64,000 bases of DNA from Pterois miles (GCA_947000775.1 CAMQGK010000341.1:3751501-3815500); one strand, 5' to 3'. Counted from the first letter of the stretch, positions 34,125-44,935 are shown. A program made the numbers and translations. The notes: a model not told the origin generated them from the sequence alone.

Positions 34125-34893
34125 TAGGGCTTGATTCAAATATTTAATTGCAATTAATCGCTGATTAATCACAGTTTTTATCTCTTCAAAATATACCTTA
34201 GAGGGAGATTTGCCAAGTATTTAACACTCCTATCAAGTAGTGATGGATCATGAATGACAAATGGTCATTAAATTATAAAAAATCAACAAATTGTCCCGAC
34301 CTTTTGACCTTGGACTGCACATCCTATTATCAACATGGGAGTGGACAAATATGCTGCTTTATACAAATATATGTATATATTTATTATTGGAAATCAATTA
34401 ACAGATTTTAAACAGATAGACAATGACGGATATTACCCAGAAACCCTCCCAGGTTCTGACTTTAGCATCAACAATCTGCTCCAATCAGAACATGACAAAC
34501 TGCAGCCCAACAGGCAACAACAGCTGTCAGTGTGTCAGAGTGCTGACTTGACTAGGACTTGATCCAGACTGACTGGGACTATCAGAAAGTGGGCACGTCT
34601 GTAAAGGGGAGACTGGTGGGGACCCAGAGAACCCATTTACATCCACACATCTGGAGGTCAGAGGTCAAGGGACCCCTTTGAAAATTGACCATGACAGTTT
34701 TTCCTTGACAAAAGTTAGCACAAGTTTGTAGCGTTATTTCACCTCCTTCACGACAAGCTAGTATGACCTGGTTGGTACCGATGGACTCCTTATTTTTTCT
34801 AGTTTCATAAGCCCACTACTACGAAAAAATCACAAGCTACATTAATGTGTTAAAGAAATTAGTGGCGTTATCGTGTTAACTTTGACAGCCCTA
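34125..34893 (+). mobile_element. hAT-like TAGGGCTGTCAA element, copy 3
   Basis: Starts TAGGGCTTGATTC (one base inserted in the terminus) and ends GTTAACTTTGACAGCCCTA. 8-bp flanks GTTCCCAT (34117-34124) and GTTCCCAC (34894-34901) match 7/8, the hAT signature. No transposase. A 75-codon frame (34335-34562) is homologous to those of copies 1 and 5. Confidence 0.88.
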
Positions 34894-35437
34894 GTTCCCA
34901 CACAGCTAAACTGCATTCTTAGTTACGGTTGCAGTTTTAACTAGTTTGAAACATGTAATTAATGTTGTACATTGAAACAAAACACAAACGGTAACGTAGC
35001 AGCTGATTAAGTTTAGGCACCCACTCCCACCCACCTTGTTCAGTTGTCTGCTTATTATACTCATTATTAGACCGATAAAGTTATTATTCCAGGTTACTTT
35101 TATTGATGGTCACTCGATTATTACGTCACCTACACGACGTATCGCTTGTCGTACTACATCGCTCATAGCGGCCGTCCACAGACTATTTGGATGCGTTCAA
35201 GACACGTAATCCACAACAGAACATGTTTCCCTCCAAATGTAATCGATAAATCATCTTATCTATATGGGAACGGCATTTTTATGAGACAGCAATGAACTTC
35301 TGGGTAACAAATGGTTTCTATTTTGTTAGTGTTTGTTTCTCTCATGAACTGGTGTGTCCTCCTTGTAGGTTTTGACGTTTCCATTGTTTTTCTTGGTGTC
35401 TTTGTGTTGACTGGCTCTCTTCCTCTCTCCCCTCCAG

Positions 35438-35533
35438 AGTCTCTGCTCCACTGCCACCATGCAGACAGTCAGAGCCGCCGACACCAATGAAGTCGACAAG
35501 CTAATATTCAGAGAAAGCGACAACGATCGAAAG
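35438..35533 (+). CDS. inpp5a: inpp5a internal coding exon (TMQTVRAADTNE)
   Basis: 96-bp exon of exactly 32 codons, phase 0 at both ends. The acceptor follows a C/T-rich tract ending CTCCAG; the donor is AAG/GTAAGC at 35534. The reading continues in frame from the GDFNFR exon with SLCSTATMQTVRAADTNEV and then KLIFRESDNDRK, very close to the vertebrate INPP5A segment between the GDFNFR and PAWCDR motifs. This part of the 5-phosphatase domain has no catalytic residues that I recognise. Because its length is a multiple of three and both flanking introns are phase 0, skipping it would keep the frame. A TTAA-flanked mobile element begins 18 bases after the donor GT. Residue-level identity to fish orthologues is from memory of the family, not from an alignment. 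Confidence 0.95.
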
Positions 35534-35922
35534 GTAAGCTATACTGAACTATTAAAGGGGAACGCCGCCTAATTCCAACATGTAATTTCCTGGTAGTTCA
35601 GTCAGTAACTGGTGAACACGAGCTGCTCTCAAAGCCAGAAACCAGAGAAGTCTCAAGATGTCATAGGATAGAAAGTCTGGAGCTGCTCCGTAGACCACGA
35701 ATGGGAGACTGATTTATGAACTTTCTTCTATTATAGCAGACCTGGGCATTATACGGCCCTCGTGATGGTTCTGCCCGGCCCGGTCTCAGACAAACCACAC
35801 CATTTTACTTACAAAGCTAAAAAGCTTCTTGTTTTTGTTTTAAAATGCTGGTGTATTGTTAGTGTGCTTGTTCCTGTCACAGTTTAAATTGATGTAAATT
35901 GATGTGAGTGATGTTTGAAGTA

Positions 35923-35936
35923 GCGCCACCTGCTGA
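35923..35936 (-). promoter_or_regulatory. CTCF-core-like motif inside hAT copy
   Basis: The reverse strand reads TCAGCAGGTGGCGC, 13 of 14 positions of CCASYAGRKGGCRS, followed by TAC. Sister copies (44407, 58770) have GGTGAC, losing one core G. Confidence 0.3.
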
Positions 35937-35968
35937 GGCGGCACGTCTATAATAAGTCAGGGACTGAT

Positions 35969-36302
35969 AAGAAGAAGAAGAAGAAGATCTACCTTTATTA
36001 GTCCCACAAGGGGGAAATTCAATTTACACTCTGTTAAACTCGTACATGGTACATGCAGACCTGAAACACACATACATGCATTAATGGAGAGGTGTCAGAG
36101 TGAGGGGGCTGCTCCTGACAAGCGCCCCGAGCAGTTGGGGGTTTGGTGCCTTGCTCAGGGGCACCTCGGCAGTGCCCAAGAGGTAAACTGGCACCTCTCC
36201 AGCTACCAGTTCACACTCAGTTTTTGGTCCATGTCGGGACTTGAACCGGTGACCCTCCGGTTCCCAAGCCAACTCCCTACAGACTGAGCTACTGCCGCCC
36301 CC
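35969..36302 (-). mobile_element. tRNA-derived SINE (minus copy, nested)
   Basis: Reverse complement of the family at 28748: head GGGGGCGGCAGTAGCTCAGT, B box GGTTCAAGTCC, body GAGGTGCCAGTTTACC, tail AATAAAGGTAGATCTTC followed by TTC repeats at 35970-35988. It occupies the deletion junction of the host hAT. No clear TSD. Confidence 0.88.
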
Positions 36303-37413
36303 AAGTCTGTTTCCTATAGGGATAAAATAGAGGTTACATCTGACAGTTGTTTGGCCCCCGGCAACAATCTGGGTTTCTCATGTGGCCCCCCCAGGAAAAA
36401 AAAAAAAATTGCCCACCTTTGTATTATAGTGTTGCGAAACAGAAAATGTCCCCATATACTCAGATCATTTTCCTGGGTGAACTCAGTTGCACCTATAACA
36501 TCTCTCCCCATTCATCGTCTATAGAGCAGCTCCACACTTTACAGCCTATCACCTCACAAGTTTGAGTTTTAGCACTGTTTTTGGATTTGGGAGAGAGTTG
36601 TTCAGGGTTACTAATATTTTTGGACTGTCTTAGACCATAAGAATAAGGATTTTGAAAATGGGTGTAGTTCCCCTTTAATGCTGCCTGTGACAATGCTGTA
36701 CTGTACTTGTTATAACCTCATTAAAATTAACAGACATTTTTAATGTCATTTAAAGCATATTGTCATTCTGACACCTTTTTGTCAAATTTGAATAAAAATA
36801 ATTTGTTTTAAGGCTGAATAAACGTTAGCTCCGTCGGTGTATATAACTAAATCTTTATTGTGTGTCTTAGCAAGCTCATTTGCTCAGTCGCTAACGGGAC
36901 GATAAGTTCACACAGTATATTTAAGACATATTTGCACCATTGACTCCGGTCTCATATCCGTCAAAAGATCCTGTATTTTTTTGTGGAGCAGTTTAATCTT
37001 CTGTTAAACAGAGGAGTGCTAACAGCTAACATGCTACTGTAGCTTCCTGTTGGTCAGTGGGGAGTTTGTGTGTCAAAGCTGACCTGAAAGATCTGGCTGC
37101 TAAATTCCTGTTATGAGGCCTCAGTAGGAATATGATGATGCATCTAAACTCCATGTTGAAAGGGGAAAATTGCACTTGTCAACTTGTAATTAAACCTTCA
37201 AATACTAATTATTTTCTGGTCCTATATTTATCATATACCTCAAGCTGAGTTATTACAGGTTGTGTTAACATGCGGTGTAAAGTGTGACGCCTCGGTGAGA
37301 CACGTGTAGAATTAACAGTGCTGTGCTGTTCATTAGTGTTCTAATTACAAAGTGCAGTTCACATCAGTATTGGCATTAATCAGAGCTGCGTTTCTCTCTC
37401 GCCACCGATTCAG

Positions 37414-37488
37414 GTTGTTCTTCAACTTGAAAAGAAGCTTTTTAATTATGTCAACCAGGACGTTTTCCGGGAAAACAATGGGACCTCA
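37414..37488 (+). CDS. inpp5a: inpp5a internal coding exon (QLEKKLFNY)
   Basis: 75-bp exon of 25 codons, phase 0 at both ends. The acceptor is GATTCAG after TTTCTCTCTC; the donor is TCA/GTAAGT at 37489. It encodes VVLQLEKKLFNYVNQDVF then RENNGTS, matching the INPP5A stretch that follows RESDNDRK in orthologues, with conservative changes. It is part of the middle of the 5-phosphatase domain, in an INPP5A-specific region between the catalytic motifs. The preceding intron is only 1.9 kb, and most of its 5' half is nested mobile elements. Like the previous exon it is symmetric, so single or joint skipping of the pair would preserve frame; nothing in the sequence shows that this happens. Confidence 0.93.
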
Positions 37489-38013
37489 GTAAGTCACCCC
37501 TTTGCTTCTTAATTCTTTTATATGTCCATTTACTCTCTCATTTCTCCACTTCCAGTTGTTTATTGCAAATTAAATTCACTTCATCAAATGTATAGACGTT
37601 CTTTTTACACTTTACGGCAACAACAGCTGCCATTTACTACATTTCAGATTGATTATCTGTGAAAGGGACAGCGCACAAAAGAAAGCCAAAAGTTTAATTG
37701 CAGCTACAAAATTTGATTTGAAGGCTTTCTACATTTGGATAGCAGGTACAGAAAGGAAAGCGTAAAGGTGAATAAGCTTGTGCATTGCTGCAGCCGCTCT
37801 CCTCAGTCATGCAGATGCTTTGGTTGATGGAAACAACACACCATCTTTGTCCATAATGTGGGGCCAAACGTCTTTGGAATAACTTTTATATGAGGCTGAG
37901 TGTAGATGAGGTGAGTGTTAAATGTCTGCAGAAGAAGAACAGCCAGTACACACTTCTGCTTTTATATGGCTGTATATTACATTAAGTTGGACCTTGTTAA
38001 AAGCCCCATGAAG

Positions 38014-38014
<1 letters not shown>

Positions 38015-38051
<37 letters not shown>

Positions 38052-38055
38052 ACAC
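38015..38055 (+). repeat. (CA)n microsatellite
   Basis: About 20 CA units with one AA interruption. Confidence 0.97.
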
Positions 38056-38859
38056 CAGCAGATTGCACTGTGAAGCCACTTGTCAGGATGCATATACAGT
38101 TTATTGATGTCGCTGGCCAACAGTAAAATTTATGAACTTTAATTTGAAATTGTGTCATGATGATATCTTGTTATCATTTCACAAAATCTGTGTTTCATTA
38201 CGGTGGTTTGCATGTAATATGATACATATTTCTTTTCATAGCGAGCTTCTACCAGTTTATGAGTATTATACATTTACCTTTGTCTGCCCTTTGAGTGTTT
38301 TTATCCGGCCTGATTGATTGACAGATGAGTCAAGATGCTGTTTTTTCAGCATTGCTCTGCTTTTTGCTTGTGTAGTCACACAAGACATGACAAGAAGTGG
38401 CATTACTACTTCGTCACTACTTCAGGTTCCTGGAAGTTAAGGTGGAAATGTTTTCAGCACTAAAGCTGCCTTCACAGGATTTGGGATTTTTTGCTCTTGA
38501 CTCACCGGAAGGGCACACAGACGTCCAGATAAAATATCTCCATGAAAAGAGCGCAGGGAGCACCAGTCAGTGTTTCCAGGCAACAACACTTGCAGCTGTT
38601 CTCATTGGTTGAGCTTTGAAGGTCAACGTTGAAATAATTTGAACTTTGCAGCGCAGCATTCGGTGGTAGCGCTTCTGAGAGTGCTGGAGATTTAGTTTCT
38701 CTTGTTCATGGTGCTGCCTGGCACCCCATGTATTTTTCAAGATTTAGAGTTCTGATCGCTGTTGTTTTCTTTTTCAAGTTTAGGAAAATTGCCATGGTTG
38801 GCCTTAAAATAAGTACAGAAACTAAAATATGCATAGAAACAACAGTTACTGGGTCTGCT

Positions 38860-39130
38860 GGGTGCAGACGCTGGCTCCAAATTATGTTAAAATCTCAAGA
38901 TGGCAACTCCTGCATCAGAGTGGAGACGCGTCGTCCATCTTTATATACAGTTAATGATTTCTCCACACGGTGCTGCGTTCACTGTCTCCAGTTCACCCCA
39001 AAGCCAAGTGTAAAAATTGTAAAGAATGCCCATCTAACTCGCTTACTACCACCAGAAACAAGCCCAGCCCCGTTTCACAGCATGTGTCCAAGTATGTAAG
39101 GGAAGCAGTCAAACGGGGTTGTTACACAAC
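38860..39130 (+). repeat. dispersed repeat, member 1 of a pair
   Basis: Shares with 43390-43725: CCATCTTTATATACAGT, ATGATTTCTCCACA, AAGAATGCCCATC/AAGAACATCCGG, TACCACCAG and TGTCCAAGTATGT, in the same order and orientation. Probably a DNA-transposon-derived repeat; ends not resolved. Confidence 0.55.
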
Positions 39131-39699
39131 CTAAAATACGTACGGAAACAACATAACATCGATGCAGAAAACCATCCACCTCTCCTCCCGCCCACCATAA
39201 GACGTCTTTCTCACTTTTTATTCTACGTCACTAGCTCTGTGCGTAGCATATTCACGCAGATGCATTTACATTTCGGTCAGTACAGACTGCATGGAGTGAA
39301 AATGACAAACCTAAAGCAAGAATGACATTATCACGTCATTCACAAGTACTGTTCAACCAAACCTCAGCATGACTCTGGTTTAGTAACGAAAGACAGTGTT
39401 CAGTGTAATGATAGTTGTACCGTATAGCCCAATATCGCAAGTCACATATTTGCCTTAAGGGGCTTTACAATCTGTACAACACCTCCTTTGACCCTCACGT
39501 CGGAAAACCGTAACCAAAAAAAACAAAAACCACTTGGAAACCTGGTTTTCAGTTTAAGCGACAGGAATGGACGTCACCCAGCTATCTGATGCTGGCAGAT
39601 ATTGACCCCACACATTGTACCGTCAGACAGCGCAGAATCATTGAATGTGATCAGCAGAAATGTGTAGGAAGTGTGTAACAGTAGCTGTATAAGGCTGAC

Positions 39700-39738
39700 T
39701 TCCTCCTCCCTCTCCTCCTCCTCCTCCTCCTCCTCCTC
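39700..39738 (+). repeat. (CTC)n triplet repeat
   Basis: About 11 CTC/TCC units. Confidence 0.9.
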
Positions 39739-40029
39739 ACCAAGCCTGACAAGATGGATGACATAATGGGGGCATCAGAGATAATCTGATGGTCATGGTC
39801 TAGTTAAACACACCATGTTATGATCCTTATAAAACAAACTACCTTTCCAAAAGGATAAATGTCCCTCCTCACACTCCTCCACTGGGGAAGGGGAGAGAGA
39901 AAAAAATCCATTGCATCCTTCATCAACTGCAAGACTTGTACCAGCTTGACAGAAATTTAATTCGAGGCAGCTCTTGAAAATAATTATTGTATTTTGAGAG
40001 GAGTAATCATTGGCCGGGACATGATTGAA

Positions 40030-40210
40030 TGTGTCCATGCCTATTGACTTTTGCTATGATTAATAGGTTTGTTTAGTCGATATTCCCATCGAAATTGTAT
40101 AATTAATTATCCCCGGCGCTGTCACGGCGGGACGATGGAGAGCCCTGATGAGTATTTGGGAAGATTAAATTTTCCAGGCGCTCGTGGCGTCAAGGGGCAC
40201 CGCGGGGCCT
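40030..40210. promoter_or_regulatory. candidate conserved non-coding element
   Basis: Dense homeodomain-type sites (GCTATGATTAATAGG, GTATAATTAATTATCCCC) run straight into GC-rich unique sequence (GCGCTGTCACGGCGGGACG). Repeat-free; looks like a developmental enhancer core but this is by appearance. Confidence 0.3.
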
Positions 40211-40917
40211 TGCTCGGGTGGAGAGATGGGAGGAGCACGCCGCATGTGTGTGTGTGTGTGTGTGTGAATGCATGCGTATCGTGCACGTTTCTGCCTCTCC
40301 TGAGCACACACCCGCGGGCCGTCCCCTCCTCCGTCCCCATTGATTTTGTTTCAGTATCTCTTTATTGTAACTTTATCAGCGTGGTGTCGGCAGATGGGGG
40401 GGGGACCAGGAGGAGGAGGGGGGTGCGTTTGTGTACTCGCTGTAGTAAGTGATGAACCTTTCTGTCTGGCCTGCCTCTCCTTGTCATGCTGGCTGCGTCA
40501 TCCTCGGCATTACTCAAAAGCGTTTCCAACATGAGAGGACATAAAAGAATAAAGAGCGAATGCCGCTTTGGCTTAAAGTTTTATTAGTTATTTACCCGTC
40601 AGAGCTCTTAAGTGGTAATACAGAAGCCATGCTGAATGAAATCAGATCTTATAGGATTTATACACCGTAAACCGATGCTGTGTTGGGTCTCTGGTTGTGT
40701 CTTTGTTTAGCTCGCCTCTACTTTGGTTCAGGAAAGTATTGACTGCTTGCTTATGAGAACAGTAGCATACATGAGCTGCAGGCCTGTCATAGAGAGGACA
40801 TCCTGCCCCTTCAGCCGGACCACCATGGCACCTTATTTTTTGAGGGACAAATATTTTTTTTGATCTTGTTTGAATTGTGGCACAAATCACACATATGCCA
40901 ATTAAAACCATCGTTTT

Positions 40918-41660
40918 TTGGGCTGTCAAAGTTAACGCAGTAATAACATTAACGAAAATTCATTATAATGCCATTAATTTCTTTAATGCATTTACGTAAT
41001 TTCTTTAGCTTGTAGCAGGGTCCGTTCTACAGCTAGAGTGAAGGGACTGTCATCATATAAAACTAGAAAACCTGATGAATCCATCGGTACCAACCACGTC
41101 ATACTAGCTTGACGTGAAAGAGGCTAAATAACGCCCCAGATTTAGGCTAAAGTTTGGCGAGAGAAAACTTTCATGTCCATTTTCAAAGGGGTCCCTTGAC
41201 CTCTGACCACCAGATGTGTGGATGTAAATGGGTTGTCTGGGTCCCCACCAGTCTCCCCTTTACAGACATGCCCACTTTATGATAGTCCCAGTCAGTCTGG
41301 ATCAAGTCCTAGTCAAGTCAGCACTCTGACACACTGACAGCTGTTGTTGCCTGTTGGGCTGCAGTTTGTCATGTTTTGATTGGAGCAGATTGTTGATGCT
41401 AAAGTCAGAACCTGGGAGGGTTTCTGGACAATATCTGGCATTGATTAGTGTTCATTGTTATTTGTATTAATAGATTTCCAATAATGAATATATATATATA
41501 TATATACACGTTTGCATAAAGCAGCATATTTGTCCACTCCCATGCTGAAAAGAATATTAATTACCTGACAAATCTCGCTTTACGGCACATTTTGAACATA
41601 TAAAAATGTGCTAATTTGTGATTTATCGCAATGAACTATTTTAATCGATTGACAGCCCTA
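40918..41660 (-). mobile_element. hAT-like TAGGGCTGTCAA element, copy 4
   Basis: Left end TTGGGCTGTCAAAGTTAACG (first two bases diverged), right end ATCGATTGACAGCCCTA. Body as in the other copies; an (AT)n expansion at about 41490-41510 breaks the shared reading frame. No TSD recognised. Confidence 0.83.
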
Positions 41661-42009
41661 AATATGAAAGTCAAGAAAGTTGCAGTCTGTTGTAAAACTG
41701 TTGAAGTATGAGACTGTGTAAATACGTTATTAGAAAGACGATACACCCAAAAGTCATGTTAGTGGCGTCTCTTCTTACTGGGATGAACTCACACCAGCAA
41801 CACATCTCGCTCGTTCTTTCACTGTCTGGCTGACATGAAGACCAGGAGTCGCTGGATGAAACACATCGGGTCAGATAACATTACATTTGTGCCTGGTCAT
41901 AGCGAGATGCAGCCTGTCACAGATATTTTTTCCATGATGAGATCCCATGAGGTCCACTGGAACGGGAGAGACTTCGCCTCTCTACATAGCTATGTTCAAC
42001 CTGGGTTTT

Positions 42010-42420
42010 CACAGTCATTGCATAATTATTCTAACAAAGTGGGGAAAAGGGAAAAATTGTGCCCTTATTGTGACGTAATCTGCTTCCGCTCTAATTTAAT
42101 TATAATTTAATTAACATGGAGCTGAGAGTTCAGAGGAGCAGTGCACTGTGGTGTTATTTTGTTTGGGTCGCTCCTTCTCAACACCAATCGGCCAGCCCCC
42201 TTCTGCCAGTGACAGTTTATCGCTTTTCCACACAAAATAATGAAGATCCCATAAAAAGAAGGAAAAATACGGCCCCTGCAATGAAAGCCAAGTGCGAGGT
42301 GTAAAAATCAAATTAAATGACCTTTCACCCCAACATTTATTGATGGGTTTTAATGGCAGCAGGTGTTGTCACAGGGGATATTTGACAATGCGTAAATCAA
42401 AGCACAATTACAGGTGGTGG
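42010..42420. promoter_or_regulatory. candidate conserved non-coding element
   Basis: AT-rich core CTAATTTAATTATAATTTAA (about 42092-42111) flanked by repeat-free sequence with TGACGTAATC and AATGACCTTTCACCCC (nuclear-receptor-like half sites). By appearance. Confidence 0.27.
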
Positions 42421-43389
42421 ACAAACCGGCGGCACAGTGAGAGGGACAGTTGGGGGCCAAAGACGTCGTATTCCCTTTTTTTTTTAACTTCCTGCCTCCT
42501 AACTATCACTGCCACTCTGATTTAAGAGCGCGCTGATCGTCCAAGCAAAGTCAGAAATTTGAGCCCGTGACAGGGTAGTTTTTATCCGGCCACTTCTTCA
42601 TCTTTTTCCCTCTGTGATATTACCGGAGCTGCATCATCTCGCACCACCTCCTCCACAACTCCCAAGGTCATTTCTGGTTGACAAACCACTCCAGGCTTTA
42701 TAATGTCATGAGGCCTTGAACCAATATAAGCTGTTTTTTTAGTTTTTTTATTTTTTCAAACCACTGACCTGGAAGAGCAACAGAGCATTATGCTTAATTG
42801 ACCTGAGATGAAATGTGGTGTGAAATCTGTTGCTGAGGGGTTTTTATTCACCTGAATGAATTACTCAACATTCACTTAAGCTGCACCCTGTAGATACACA
42901 CAGCCATATGTTGCTCGTCCCCAGTTTAAACTTTCACACACATATAATCTGAGCTGATTTACCTCAAACAAACACAATCACACCTGTGAACAACATGATC
43001 CACCTGTGTACCCATAGAAAATAGTCAATTATTGATTTGAGCATTCTCCATTATCCTGTTTTTTTCCTAAATATACTTTTATGCTGGGTACATGATTACG
43101 GCCTGACCCACGGTGTTGGTATAAATCGGGAACAACAATACATCTAGGGTGCCCCACGACGTCCCAACAGAAAGGCTAGCATGAATCTTTTTGCCTTTCA
43201 TAGCATGTTTCCACATGTCACTTTGAAGGAGGAGCACAGAGCGATTTTCCATTTACGAGCTCTAAACATGGCGAAGTGAAAGAGGGATGATGTCTGTGGT
43301 GCTGCAGAAACAGCTAGCTCACGCTAACGAGCTGCTCGGCTTGTGATTGGCTCGGACGAGTGTCAGTGCAACCTTGATACTGTGGCTCC

Positions 43390-43725
43390 AAAACCCCATC
43401 ACTGCTGCACAAACTCTGATTACAAAAAACATTAAAATCTCATATGTAACATTTTAGCTTCGGTTTTGCACAGCAGGAGGAGTGGAGACATGTCGGCCAT
43501 CTTTATATACAGTCTATGATTTCTCCACATGTTGACGCCATGTGCATGGGGCTAGTAAGAGCAATACTACCTATAAATAGTTTAGATGGTGGCATTTTTT
43601 TGTGTGTTTAAAAGTGTAAAGAACATCCGGAAACTAGTTTGCTACCACCAGTAAAAACCAAACCAGCAGCAGTTCATGTGTCCAAGTATGTGAGCTAAGT
43701 ATTAAACAGGGTTATGCTACAATGA
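43390..43725 (+). repeat. dispersed repeat, member 2 of a pair
   Basis: Counterpart of 38860-39130 with matching ordered blocks and an extra segment between TTTCTCCACA and GTGTAAAGAAC. A possible third, shorter relative ends near 57310 (ACGTCCATATTTTACAGTCT). Confidence 0.55.
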
Positions 43726-44217
43726 AATGATAGTCTGATGTTACATTTTCCTTATCTACACTACAGTACAATAACAATGCTGTTTACGTAATATAATGTC
43801 TCCCAGGACATGCAGCTTTTTTGCGGTTGAACAGTCTTTTTGCTTAAGAAGGTTCCTAACTGAGTGAAATGACCCGGAGATGTCTACGTGAGACCGGAGC
43901 TTCAGTGCTTCCTTTATTATCTGCTTAAGCATACAGCAGGTATACTGGACCACTGTTTAGGAAAAGAGATGCTGTCCCAGGATTCCTCCAACATCCACCG
44001 TTGCATAATTACATCTAGTGTTAAAGTGCAGTCTGATTCTTGTACCATCACCTCCTTATGAATTGTACTTCACATCTTTCCATCACCTGATGACGTTTTC
44101 CATCGAGGTCAAAGAAAAGTGTTTAGGAATACATGTAGGATGCAATGTTTTGGTTTTTTTTTTTAATATTCAGCCGTAGCCTCAACCTTCATCAATATAT
44201 TTAAGATCTATTTACAG

Positions 44218-44935
44218 CAGACCTGGGCATATAAGGGCCCGTGGGTCTGCCCAGGAGGTCTCAGACAAACCACACAATTTTAATTACGAAGCTTAAAAAA
44301 CAGTAAAAAAAAAAGAAAAAAATAGTTTATATTTGAAGCAGTTGTGTATTGTTAGTGTGCTTCTTCCTCTCACACTTGATGTAAATTGATGTGAGTGATG
44401 TTTGAAGTAGCGTCACCTGCTGAGATGTCACGTCTATAATAAGTCATGGACTGATTAGTATTTTTTCGCAGAGGTTGGCGGTAAAGCTGTGAGCTTAGTT
44501 TGCAACAAACATGTGGCTGAATTCAAAGAAAACAACTAGAACCGTCACTTTGAGACAAAACATGCAGAAAGATCCAGAAATCTGTCTGGAGATGAGAAGG
44601 AGAGGACAGCCGAGGGGCTGCTGGCTGAGATACTAAAGCAGAGAGGAACCACAGGAGGAGAGGGAAGGGTTAATGTTAAGTTTAATGTTAAATGTAAGTG
44701 TTAATGTTAAGTTAAATGTTAGGTTTTGTTAATGGAAACATTCCTACCCTAAACAGTCAGTCCTGTCATTTTCTTCATAATCTGCTGTTTGGAGGGATTT
44801 TCAGTATAATAGATGCTGAAAAATAAGAATAACAGTATGTTTTCTATAGTGATAAATGAGGTTACATCTGACAGTATTTGTTTGCCCCCCGGCAACAATC
44901 TGGGTTTCTCATGTGGCCCCCAGGAAAAATAATTG
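44218..44935 (+). mobile_element. hAT-like CAGACCTGGGCA element with BED-finger remnant
   Basis: Left end CAGACCTGGGCATATAAGGG; right part GGCAACAATCTGGGTTTCTC as in 35737-36421, but the terminal TGCCCA... is lost. At about 44490-44580 the + strand reads, with one stop, VCNKHVAEFKENN then NRHFETKHAER, matching the C-x-x-C ... H-x-x-x-H pattern of BED-type fingers in hAT transposases of the GTF2IRD2/ZBED-like group. The remainder of the transposase is gone. Dead, non-autonomous copy. Confidence 0.8.

Larger units (their letters stand above)
13008..35437 (+). other. inpp5a: inpp5a intron, 22.4 kb
   Basis: Bounded by donor GTGAGT and an acceptor ending CTCCAG. It holds the 24-bp minisatellite, five microsatellites, two TTAA-flanked elements, three TAGGGCTGTCAA hAT-like copies, a minus-strand LINE fragment at 20.3-20.9 kb and a three-SINE cluster at 28.7-29.5 kb. 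Stretches around 16.6-19.2, 21.1-21.7, 22.8-24.0, 26.2-27.1, 30.4-31.4 and 32.6-34.1 kb lack obvious repeats. Reading frames there have no splice logic or recognisable domains. Confidence 0.85.
35737..36421. mobile_element. hAT-like CAGACCTGGGCA element, nested copy
   Basis: Left end CAGACCTGGGCAT, right end TTGCCCACCTTTG (reverse CAAAGGTGGGCAA). Perfect 8-bp direct repeats TATTATAG at 35729-35736 and 36422-36429. Internally deleted relative to the copy at 44218, lacking the BED-finger segment. It holds a CTCF-core-like motif and a minus-strand SINE. Confidence 0.88.
35552..36678. mobile_element. TTAA-flanked element hosting two nested insertions
   Basis: Begins TTAAAGGGGAACGCCGCC and ends GTGTAGTTCCCCTTTAA: inverted ends TTAAAGGGGAAC/GTTCCCCTTTAA edged by TTAA. 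A hAT-like element (35737-36421) lies inside it and a SINE inside that. Without insertions it is about 0.44 kb and non-coding. It starts 18 bases after the inpp5a donor GT at 35534. Confidence 0.75.
35534..37413 (+). other. inpp5a: inpp5a intron, 1.9 kb, largely mobile elements
   Basis: The first 1.14 kb is almost entirely nested mobile elements (35552-36678). The remaining 0.7 kb, to the acceptor, has no recognisable feature. Confidence 0.9.
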
